Part shown: positions 33,735 through 41,985 of the stretch, piece by piece | How the letters are laid out: every line of letters starts with the position of its first letter | How positions within the stretch are numbered: position 1 is the first letter of the stretch | Origin: Treponemataceae bacterium | GTDB taxonomy: Bacteria > Spirochaetota > Spirochaetia > Treponematales > Treponemataceae | Length of the DNA: 58,954 nt | Direction: 5' to 3' | Assembly: GCA_024685655.1 (NCBI GenBank) | Contig: JAIKVO010000164.1 | Coordinates: 1 to 58,954 of the forward strand | Notes under the pieces: model-generated | Told to the model about the DNA's origin: nothing | Database searches by the model: none | What the model saw: the letters and a program-made list of their open reading frames with translations, nothing else | Program-made: the position numbers and the translations under genes

Positions 33735-34352
33735 TTATGAGATAAGACCTTGTTGCTTAAGAGTTGAATCAATTATTTCGCTGACTTTTTCAACCGGGAG
33801 TGTAGCATCAACCTCGATTATTTTCATTTCCGGAGCTTTTTTCCTAAAATCTTCCATAACGGCTTTGTAGGCGCGTTCTGTCTTCCTTAGAAAATCCTCT
33901 TTTTCATAAATTTCGGTAGTTTCTCTACCGATAATTCTTTTAAGGGAAACTGATGGATCAATGGTAAAATAAAACAGAATTTCAGGAAGAGGAAAGTGCG
34001 AATTAAGCATATTCGGTAATTCTTCACCGCATTCCTGACTTTGGTATGCCAAGCTCGAAAAAAAGTACCGGTCTGAAAAACATAATATACCGGAAGATGC
34101 TTTTTCCTGAATTCCGTCTTTGCCGTAAATATGCTCGCACCTGTCTGCGGCGAAAAGGTATGCGGCTGTTTTGGGATGCACAGGAATTTCCCCAGAAAGG
34201 ATTCGTCTTAAAAACTTACCCGTTTCATGTGTTGTCGGTTCTGCGGAGAAAAAAGCCTTTTCCGTTGGAATTTTGTTTTTCAGTATGGCAAGCTGAGTGG
34301 ATGTTCCTGCTCCGTCAATGCCTTCAAAAACGATAAAATTGTGTAGTACCAT
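33735..34352 (-). CDS. tmk: Thymidylate kinase
   Basis: The 205-residue product has the dTMP kinase fold: FEGIDGAGTSTQ at residues 9-20 as the P-loop region, a DRYFFSSLAYQ motif (consensus DRY...SSxAYQ) and the LID-region motif IIGRETTEIYEKEDFL. It phosphorylates dTMP to dTDP. The P-loop lysine normally found in GxxGxGKST is replaced by Thr17 (GAGTST), and the LID is not of the arginine-rich class I form. I chose the ATG at 34352 because of AGGA upstream; the longer frame to 34439 adds an unrelated N-terminus. It is divergent from tamB. Confidence 0.9.
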   Translation of the reverse strand: MVLHNFIVFEGIDGAGTSTQLAILKNKIPTEKAFFSAEPTTHETGKFLRRILSGEIPVHPKTAAYLFAADRCEHIYGKDGIQEKASSGILCFSDRYFFSSLAYQSQECGEELPNMLNSHFPLPEILFYFTIDPSVSLKRIIGRETTEIYEKEDFLRKTERAYKAVMEDFRKKAPEMKIIEVDATLPVEKVSEIIDSTLKQQGLIS

Positions 34353-34381
34353 TGTTTTTTCCTGTGAATTTGGTATATTAG

Positions 34382-34429
34382 GAAAATGCTGATTATCGAT
34401 ATAAAAACGATTTATCAAAAAGCATTTTC
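34382..34429. other. Long imperfect inverted repeat between tmk and tamB
   Basis: GAAAATGCT (34382-34390) pairs with AGCATTTTC (34421-34429), and the interior continues imperfectly (GATTATCG against CGATTTATC). It lies in the divergent promoter region of tmk and tamB and could be an operator or a cruciform-prone site. Confidence 0.5.
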
Positions 34430-34446
34430 TCACTCGCAATAGGATT

Positions 34447-37400
34447 TTGATGAAATATCATTACCTGAAGTACGGAATAGGCAGTATTATTTTTCTCCTC
34501 ATGATTTTCGCGGCTTTTTTGCTTATCCGGCCTGTGTATTTGGAAATAAACAGCAGACTTCAGGATCTTAAGGACTATGCATTTTCTTACATAGAGAACA
34601 AGACCGGTTTTTCCATCAGCTATGAATCGCTATCACCGTCTATTCTATCAGGAATTCGTATTGCTGGTATAGAGGTAAAGGAGCTGGACAACGATAACCC
34701 CGTTGGAAAAATCGATTCTGTCGTTATAAATTACAAGTTATCGAAGCTTTTTAAGCAGGATTTCCTTGGAGCCATACGTTCTGTGACTGTAAACGGATTC
34801 GAGCTTTCATGGAATGAAAGCCTTACGAAGACGGTTATGGGAATCGTTGAGTCTGTAAAGCAGTTGGAAAATGAAGAAGAACAGATAATACAGGCGGATG
34901 GAGAGAAATCTGGCAAACAGCCAGAAAAAGACAATTCTGGAAATGAAACCGATGATGATGTGACGGCTATTCTTGCTGGTATCTCAAAATTCAATCTTCC
35001 TTTCCCAATAATTTTCAGACAGGCAAAGCTCAGTTATTCGGCGGGGAAGACTGCGTTTGATCTGCAGCTTGACGGTATTAAGGCAACTGAAGGCGACGGA
35101 AATAAAACATCGTTCTCGCTTGAGTTTTCTGGCAGATTCTCTGTATCTGCTCCGATCCCTGAAATATCCTTGGAAATGCTTAAAGGCGTTTTCCCTGATG
35201 TTTTGACATTAACCACGACATTCAGCGCGCAGATTGTGGTTACTCCTGAGCTGGAGGGAACTTTCGCAAAACTGAAGCTTTCGAACTCAAATGGAAACAG
35301 TTTTTCAGTCAGCGGATGTGATTTTTCGGCTAATCTGAACGGAGATCGTATATCATGTTCTCTTTTCAGTTCGGGAAATCCGTTCGGAGTTACATTAACC
35401 CATAATTTTTCATCAAAAAAGACATCAGTGTATTTCAATGCTGAAAACTTTTCGCCATTCTCTTTTATAACGATAAAAAACAGCAACGATTTTCTAAAGA
35501 AACTTGATTATGTTAAGCTTTCCGGCATTTATGGCATAGATTTGTTCAATAATGGCGACTCTCTCACGTACAATATGGCAGGGGGGCTTGATATTCCTGT
35601 TGGTTTGCTTCCTGAGGAGCTTTTCCCGGATGGGGCTGCCGTCACTGCAGATTTGGAAGGAAACCTTGAGTTTGTAAAAGTGAACTCGCTTCATCTTGTT
35701 AATGACATGATGGATGTGTCGTATTTCGGTACGTTCGATATAGTCGCATTGCAGCCGGAAGGGGAGCTGTATGTCGAGAAATTCCTTCTGCCTTCTGGTC
35801 AGACCGCACAAGGGGAGTTCTTTGCGCAGCCTTACGAAACTGGTTTTTCTCTGTTTGCGCCCCAGGTTTATTTAGGTTCATGCGGCTTAACTGCTGTTGA
35901 GGCGACGTGCATACCCGGCTCTGTATCGACCGATTTCAGTTTCAGCGCCAGTGATTATTCTGGAGGGGAGCAACCCGGTACGGTTTTTGCAGACGGAAGT
36001 ATTCTTTTTGAGAACAATGCATTCCTACAGGCAGGCGTTTCTGTAGATAATCTTTATTTTTCAAGTGTTTTCAACATTATTAACAATATTCTTCCTGCCG
36101 AATCTGCGCTCCCGGAATCAATTACCGAATTTGCCTCTCCGTATGCAGCATCATTCAGTTTGTACGGAACTTCTGATTTCGAAGGTTTTACTTACAACCT
36201 TTCGGATGCTGTCATAACCAATACGACAAAAGATAACGAGCGACTTTCACTTTCACTTGACGGAAACGAAACGACATTTCAGATAACGAATTTAGAGCTT
36301 TCTTTCGCCGGGCAGGAGCTTTCCGCCTCATTGAGCGCAGATTCCAACGAAGATTATTCAGAAATTTTCTTTTCATCCGATTTCCGTATAAATACGCTTC
36401 CATATTCTATATCCGGCATTTATCTTAGGGGGCAAACTCTTTCTGTCACTGGTGACTATGCTTTCGATTTGAACATGGAGTTCGACAGTGACGAAATGTT
36501 TTCTGGTTCTGTTAGTTTTACATCGCTACCGATCATGATTTTTGACTACATCGCTTCGTTTGATATTGAGTCGGATTTCGTCTTCTTTTCTACAGATGAT
36601 TGGCACATGAATGTGCACCGTTTTGCAGCTGTAGAGAATACGGGCAAGTTCAAAATTGAGCCAGGCGTTGAGTTCCAGTGCTATGCCGATATGTATGGCG
36701 TTATGCTGGACAATGTTGCTTACGGAGACAATGTTTCTGCTCTTACAGGAAATGGTTCTATATCATGGGATTTTTCGAGCGGAAAATTATCGAGCGCGGC
36801 TTTCCTTCTTAATATGAGTAATCCAGAAACAAGCGAAGCTCTCGTCATCGATCTGTCGGGATCAAATCCGCTTTCTTTGGATTTCAGCGACGAAGGTTTC
36901 ATGGATAACTTCATGATATCAGGAACAGCCGATATAGTATCTTTCCCGTCCGCAAAGCTTTTGACGCAGCAAGAAGCTGAAAACACTATTTCTGCTTCTC
37001 TTTCCGTTCTTGGTCCTCTGGGAAATCCGTTCGTCTCTATGGAAATTCCTCATGCATCGTTTAAATTCGGCGGTTCTGTTTTGGATGTTGCGGCCGCATT
37101 TGAAATGGAAGATAAAATCATTTCGTGCAATTATCTTGAAAGCTTTTGGGAAGAATTCTCCCTTGGCGGGTCTACTGGCAGTTTCTCGCTTACTGATATG
37201 ACTGGAACCGTCCATTCTAATGTTCGGGCAGATTTCGGTACTTTCCTCAATGCATCAAGTCCTGTGGATTTAGGAGTTACAATCAGAAAAGAAGAGGATG
37301 AGAACCAGCTTGAAGCTAACCTTGTCTTTACAAAACTTGAATCAAATATAATGGAACCTTTGGAAAACTACAAAATTGCAGTTGTTCGCAAAAACGGGAA

Positions 37401-38979
37401 GCTTGAGTTTTCTGCGGGACAAAAAGGTCTTATAAATGGTTCAATAACTGATGATGGAGAATTGTACGCAAAAGTTGACGGTGATTTCCCGCTGACTTTC
37501 ACTGCAGGAGGAAAGATAGATGATAAAAACATCGATATCCTTCTGACATCAATAAAAGGAAATATAACGACTTTCAGCAGGTTTTTGCCTGAAGATATTA
37601 TGACACTGGACAACGGAGATTTGTCAGGTCGTGTGCAGATAAGTGGTTTGGCACTCGATCCTGAATTCACCGGCTCTGTTAAAATCGATAATTTCAGCAT
37701 GGGTATAACTGATTTCATTGCTGCTCCAATAACGGCAGATTCGCTTTCAATAACAGCGAGTCAGAATATGTTCAGTATGAAGAACGGCAAAATTCGCTGC
37801 GGAGAAGCTGTAGCCAGTATTGATGCCGATGTTGAGATGGAGCGGTGGAATTTCGAGTCTTTGTCGTTAAATATCAAAACTCTTAACGGAAATTCAATAG
37901 CTGGTGACATAAAACTGCCGTTCGCGGAGATAACCGCAGGGGTAGGGGGTGAACTTGCTTTGGTGATCACTCCGGAGGATATCAGTGTATCTGGTTCTGT
38001 CGCGACTGAGGACGCTGTTTTTGTGCTTACGGATGTCGCTGCGTTGTCTGATGATTCATTAGATGATGATATAGACGATGATATGAATTTCGTAGTTGAC
38101 CTTGATTTCCTTTTAGGTCCGAAGACTGAAATTTATTATCCGAACAAAAACAATCCCCTTATGCGAGGTCTTGTCAGCGCTCAGGCTCCTGTGCATATCG
38201 GGCTCGATACGTATACGGATTCTTTCAACCTTAAAGGCGAGCTTTCCATGCGCGGCGGAGAAATATTGTACTTGAACAGGAACTTCTATATCAGGGAAGG
38301 TCGTATTGCGTTCAATGAGACTGAATCTAACTTTGACCCGCAGTTGACTGTGCGCGCTGAAATAAGGGAACGTGACGCTGACGGAACTCCTATAAAAATC
38401 AGCCTTTATGCGCAGAACCAGCGGCTTTTGGCTTTTTCGCCTAAGCTTACGTCTGAACCAAACAGGACAGAAGATGAGCTTAGGAAACTTCTTGGTACTG
38501 CAATTTTCGCTGAATCAGGCTCCTCCGCGTCTGAATTCCTGGGGCAGGTAGCAGCCGGCGGTATAGACTTTCTTATCCAGAACAGTCTTTTCAGACAAAT
38601 AGAAAACCGATTGCGTGAATTCTTTCATTTTGATATATTTTCTTTCAGGACTCCGTTTTTTCAGCAAGCTTTGCTGCAGGTTTTCAAAAAAGATGCGGAA
38701 AATACAGATCCGAGTAACTTTTTAGATAACACGACTGTTTACATAGGTAAGTACATAGGAACAGACCTGTATCTGGATGCGATGTTCCGCCTTGTCTATG
38801 AAAATGGTTCTGGGTTGGACGGCTCCAAGGGGCGTCTCGTTCTTCAGCCTGAGATAGGTTTGGAGCTGCCGTCTCCGTTCGCGACAATCCGGTGGAGTAT
38901 CGCGCCTGATGTTACATCGGCTCAAAACTTATGGGTTCCAAATACCTCTATAAGTTTGTCCTGGAAATTCTCGTTCTGA
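34447..38979 (+). CDS. tamB: Translocation and assembly module subunit TamB
   Basis: The 1510-residue product has an N-terminal transmembrane anchor (about residues 9-30), an AsmA-like start, a long central stretch of repetitive beta strands typical of bridge-like lipid-transport proteins, and a C-terminal TamB domain (DUF490) with GELSMRGGEILYLNRNFYIREGRIAF, FDPQLTVRAEIRERD and a final strand LWVPNTSISLSWKFSF. TamB spans the periplasm, helping outer-membrane assembly and phospholipid movement. A partial AGGAT site precedes the ATG at 34447. It opens a run with bamA, skp and mutS, an arrangement that fits a shared role in outer-membrane biogenesis. Confidence 0.93.
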   Translation: MMKYHYLKYGIGSIIFLLMIFAAFLLIRPVYLEINSRLQDLKDYAFSYIENKTGFSISYESLSPSILSGIRIAGIEVKELDNDNPVGKIDSVVINYKLSKLFKQDFLGAIRSVTVNGFELSWNESLTKTVMGIVESVKQLENEEEQIIQADGEKSGKQPEKDNSGNETDDDVTAILAGISKFNLPFPIIFRQAKLSYSAGKTAFDLQLDGIKATEGDGNKTSFSLEFSGRFSVSAPIPEISLEMLKGVFPDVLTLTTTFSAQIVVTPELEGTFAKLKLSNSNGNSFSVSGCDFSANLNGDRISCSLFSSGNPFGVTLTHNFSSKKTSVYFNAENFSPFSFITIKNSNDFLKKLDYVKLSGIYGIDLFNNGDSLTYNMAGGLDIPVGLLPEELFPDGAAVTADLEGNLEFVKVNSLHLVNDMMDVSYFGTFDIVALQPEGELYVEKFLLPSGQTAQGEFFAQPYETGFSLFAPQVYLGSCGLTAVEATCIPGSVSTDFSFSASDYSGGEQPGTVFADGSILFENNAFLQAGVSVDNLYFSSVFNIINNILPAESALPESITEFASPYAASFSLYGTSDFEGFTYNLSDAVITNTTKDNERLSLSLDGNETTFQITNLELSFAGQELSASLSADSNEDYSEIFFSSDFRINTLPYSISGIYLRGQTLSVTGDYAFDLNMEFDSDEMFSGSVSFTSLPIMIFDYIASFDIESDFVFFSTDDWHMNVHRFAAVENTGKFKIEPGVEFQCYADMYGVMLDNVAYGDNVSALTGNGSISWDFSSGKLSSAAFLLNMSNPETSEALVIDLSGSNPLSLDFSDEGFMDNFMISGTADIVSFPSAKLLTQQEAENTISASLSVLGPLGNPFVSMEIPHASFKFGGSVLDVAAAFEMEDKIISCNYLESFWEEFSLGGSTGSFSLTDMTGTVHSNVRADFGTFLNASSPVDLGVTIRKEEDENQLEANLVFTKLESNIMEPLENYKIAVVRKNGKLEFSAGQKGLINGSITDDGELYAKVDGDFPLTFTAGGKIDDKNIDILLTSIKGNITTFSRFLPEDIMTLDNGDLSGRVQISGLALDPEFTGSVKIDNFSMGITDFIAAPITADSLSITASQNMFSMKNGKIRCGEAVASIDADVEMERWNFESLSLNIKTLNGNSIAGDIKLPFAEITAGVGGELALVITPEDISVSGSVATEDAVFVLTDVAALSDDSLDDDIDDDMNFVVDLDFLLGPKTEIYYPNKNNPLMRGLVSAQAPVHIGLDTYTDSFNLKGELSMRGGEILYLNRNFYIREGRIAFNETESNFDPQLTVRAEIRERDADGTPIKISLYAQNQRLLAFSPKLTSEPNRTEDELRKLLGTAIFAESGSSASEFLGQVAAGGIDFLIQNSLFRQIENRLREFFHFDIFSFRTPFFQQALLQVFKKDAENTDPSNFLDNTTVYIGKYIGTDLYLDAMFRLVYENGSGLDGSKGRLVLQPEIGLELPSPFATIRWSIAPDVTSAQNLWVPNTSISLSWKFSF

Positions 38980-39054
38980 AATCTGATGTACTGTGCGGAA
39001 ATTCTGCTAAAAATGGAAATTGCCGCATATTACAATTATTTGTGGGAGAAATGT

Positions 39055-41451
39055 ATGCGTATAAAACGCTCATTTATTTGTTTGTTGTTTTGCTTTGTCT
39101 GTGTTTTTGCATTATCTGCCCAGTCTGAAGACTGGTATTATAATAAACCGATAAAAGACATAAAGTTTTCTGGACTTCACGTTACAGGCTCCAGCGAGAT
39201 GGAAACCGTTGTCTCTGAATTCGAGGGAAAGAATTTTTCTGATGAATTGTATATCGATATTATAAATAAGATATATAACCTTGATTTTTTTGATGATATC
39301 GGAGTTGAGCTTAATCCTGCTGATGCAAACGGAAATTCTGTCATTTTGAACATAACTGTTGTTGAGAAACCTGTCGTTTCAAAAATCAATATTACAGGTA
39401 ACAAACAGATTCATACTACAGATATAACAGATGCTATCTCCTTGAAAAAGCTTGATATCTTCTCGGAAACAAAACTTCCTACCGACGAGCGGAAGATTAG
39501 GGATTTGTATCTTGATAAGGGATATACGAATGTCAGGGTTTCTTCTTTATATGAGCAAACGGATGACGGAATTGTCGTAAATTTCAACATAGAGGAAGGA
39601 AAGGCAACTATCATCACTGCGATTTATTTCCAGGGAAACGAGGTGTTCTCTGAAAAAACTCTAAAAAAGCAGCTTAATCTGAAGGAATCCAGCCTTTTTA
39701 ACAAGGGCGCGTACAAAGAAGCTTTCATCGAGTCTGATAAGACACTTGTGGCTTCGTATTACAAAGAGCGGGGTTATATGGATGCCGCTGTGCTTGACGT
39801 GGTAAAGAATATCAAGTACAACGAGGACAAAAATCAGGATGAGATAGAGCTGACTTTCATCGTTAAGGAAGGCAGCCGGTATACATATGGCGGACTTACC
39901 TTGACTGGCAATACGCTTTTTACTACAGAGGAACTTCTTTCATTTATAACCATGAAAGAGGGAGATGTATTCAATCAGACAAAATTTACTACGGGCGTAT
40001 ACGCAATAGCCAATAAATATTATGAGAACGGTTACACTTCGAATTACTTTTCAGACCCTGTAAAACAGGTGAACTTGGATTCGATGACTGTTTCTTTCTC
40101 TATGGAGATTGTCGAGAAACCAAGAAGTCACATAGAGAACATAATAATTACCGGAAATACAAAGACAAAAGATTATGTAATAAAACGTGAGCTTGGAATT
40201 GAGACGGGAGATATATATTCTCTGTCAAAAATCCAGAACGGACTTAGAAACCTTGGAAATACACAGTTCTTTTCCGCTGTAGCTCCTGATTTTGTTCAAG
40301 GCTCGGAAGAAAATCTTATAGATATGATAGTTTCCGTTGAGGAAGGTCTTACCACTCAAATGGAGTTCGGTATCGCTTTCTCTGGAATTACGAATCCTGA
40401 TGATATTCCAGTATCAACATACTTTAAGTGGGCAAATACGAATATAGCAGGAACCGGAAAGACCGTTTCTGCTGGAGTAAACCTTGCTACAAACGAGCAG
40501 TCGTTGAATGTCGGTTACACTGATCCGTGGCTTTTCAACAAACCTATTAGTTTTTCAGCTGATTTGCAGTATTCAAGAAGTGACGCAACATGTCCGCAAA
40601 TTATGAGGCTTTCTAACGGTGTGAATGCCAACAATTTCTATATGGATTACAAAAAGCGTACAATCAGCGCGAGCACGGCTCTTGGTTACAGATGGTATCC
40701 AAAGTTTTCCATTATAACGCTTACAGGCGGACTTTCTACAAATCTTGTTCGTAATGATTATGATGCTTCTCTTTATACTCCGGTTGATTCAGAGATAAGT
40801 GACAATCATTCGAAATTCGGTATTCAGAATAGTGTTTGGTCTTCAATATCTTTTGATGACCGCGACCTTTATTACGATCCGTCAAAAGGCTGGTTCTTCA
40901 GCCAGAAACTAACATGGAATGGTCTTATTCCTAATGCCGAGAATCAGTATTACTTAAGATCGGACACAAAAGGTGAAATTTATTTCACCCTTTTAGATAA
41001 ACCTGTTTCAGAGAGTTGGAATTTCAAATTAATACTCACCGGATACACAGGACTTTCTTTCCTTATTCCTGGCGGAAGTTGTAATATAAGTTCAAACAAT
41101 AAGCTTTATATAGATGGTATGTTCACCGGTCGCGGATGGACTGATCTTTTCAAAGAGAAAGGCCAAGCATTGTGGAACAGTTATCTGGAGTTAAGACTGC
41201 CTATTGCAATCGGTATTTTCGGAATTGATTTCTTTGCCGATGCTGTTGCTCTAAAAGACACAATAAGTGATATGTTCACAAAGCTCACTCTTGATGATTT
41301 CCGTTTCAGTTTCGGACCTGGTATACGTTTTGCTTTGCAGCAGTTCCCGATAAGACTTATGCTCGCGAATACGTTTAAATTCAACGAAGGAAAATTTGAA
41401 TGGAAAGACTCGTGGAAATTCACTCTGTCTTTCACAATCGCAAATAGATAA
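39055..41451 (+). CDS. bamA: Outer membrane protein assembly factor BamA
   Basis: The 798-residue product (from ATG 39055, with GGGAG upstream) has a signal peptide (RSFICLLFCFVCVFALSAQ), five POTRA domains over about residues 30-430 and a 16-stranded barrel from about 430 to the C-terminal region, with the VRGF-type motif replaced by FTGRGWTDLF near residue 690. BamA inserts beta-barrel proteins. In the ORF the in-frame ATG at 38986 is upstream but has no ribosome-binding site. It follows tamB by 75 bases. Confidence 0.95.
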   Translation: MRIKRSFICLLFCFVCVFALSAQSEDWYYNKPIKDIKFSGLHVTGSSEMETVVSEFEGKNFSDELYIDIINKIYNLDFFDDIGVELNPADANGNSVILNITVVEKPVVSKINITGNKQIHTTDITDAISLKKLDIFSETKLPTDERKIRDLYLDKGYTNVRVSSLYEQTDDGIVVNFNIEEGKATIITAIYFQGNEVFSEKTLKKQLNLKESSLFNKGAYKEAFIESDKTLVASYYKERGYMDAAVLDVVKNIKYNEDKNQDEIELTFIVKEGSRYTYGGLTLTGNTLFTTEELLSFITMKEGDVFNQTKFTTGVYAIANKYYENGYTSNYFSDPVKQVNLDSMTVSFSMEIVEKPRSHIENIIITGNTKTKDYVIKRELGIETGDIYSLSKIQNGLRNLGNTQFFSAVAPDFVQGSEENLIDMIVSVEEGLTTQMEFGIAFSGITNPDDIPVSTYFKWANTNIAGTGKTVSAGVNLATNEQSLNVGYTDPWLFNKPISFSADLQYSRSDATCPQIMRLSNGVNANNFYMDYKKRTISASTALGYRWYPKFSIITLTGGLSTNLVRNDYDASLYTPVDSEISDNHSKFGIQNSVWSSISFDDRDLYYDPSKGWFFSQKLTWNGLIPNAENQYYLRSDTKGEIYFTLLDKPVSESWNFKLILTGYTGLSFLIPGGSCNISSNNKLYIDGMFTGRGWTDLFKEKGQALWNSYLELRLPIAIGIFGIDFFADAVALKDTISDMFTKLTLDDFRFSFGPGIRFALQQFPIRLMLANTFKFNEGKFEWKDSWKFTLSFTIANR

Positions 41452-41467
41452 GGTGTAGGAAAACAAG

Positions 41468-41983
41468 ATGAAGAAAATTCTAGCTTTTGTAACTATTGTA
41501 TTTCTTTCGGCTGCGGTCTATGCGCAGATGGATATTTCAAAAATCGGTGTCATCGATACCGCCCGCGTATATACCACATATTTCCGTGATTCTACGGCAG
41601 TACGAAATTACGAGAATATGAAGCTTGAATTTCAGGCAGAGGTAGATAAGACAACGGCAGAGATTAAAGAGCTAGACCTTAAGAAAACTCAGTTTGTTAA
41701 AAATGGCGATGAGCTTTCTGCTCTTAGACTTGAGACAGAGATAACAAAGAAAACTGATTATCTTATTGAATACACACGATCAAAGAACGCAGAGCTTGAT
41801 GCTATGAAAAACAGGCTTGCCGATTCTGATGATTTTTATAAATCGCTGTACAATATTATTGAGAGAATTGCTGAAGCAGGCGGATACAGCATCATAATGA
41901 GTTTGCAGCAGGCAAATGCGATTCTCTGGTACAGTCAGTCTGTTGATATAACAGATCAGGTAATAAATTCCCTTATCAGATAA
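41468..41983 (+). CDS. skp: OmpH/Skp-family periplasmic chaperone
   Basis: The 171-residue product has a signal peptide (KILAFVTIVFLSAAVYAQ), the SKIGVIDTARVYTTYF N-terminal strand of the OmpH family, a long coiled-coil arm (about residues 45-115, ENMKLEFQAEVDKTTAEIKEL) and a closing strand (SIIMSLQQANAILWYSQSVDIT). It shields unfolded outer-membrane proteins. It lies 16 bases after bamA and 2 bases before mutS. Confidence 0.93.
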   Translation: MKKILAFVTIVFLSAAVYAQMDISKIGVIDTARVYTTYFRDSTAVRNYENMKLEFQAEVDKTTAEIKELDLKKTQFVKNGDELSALRLETEITKKTDYLIEYTRSKNAELDAMKNRLADSDDFYKSLYNIIERIAEAGGYSIIMSLQQANAILWYSQSVDITDQVINSLIR

Positions 41984-41985
41984 GG

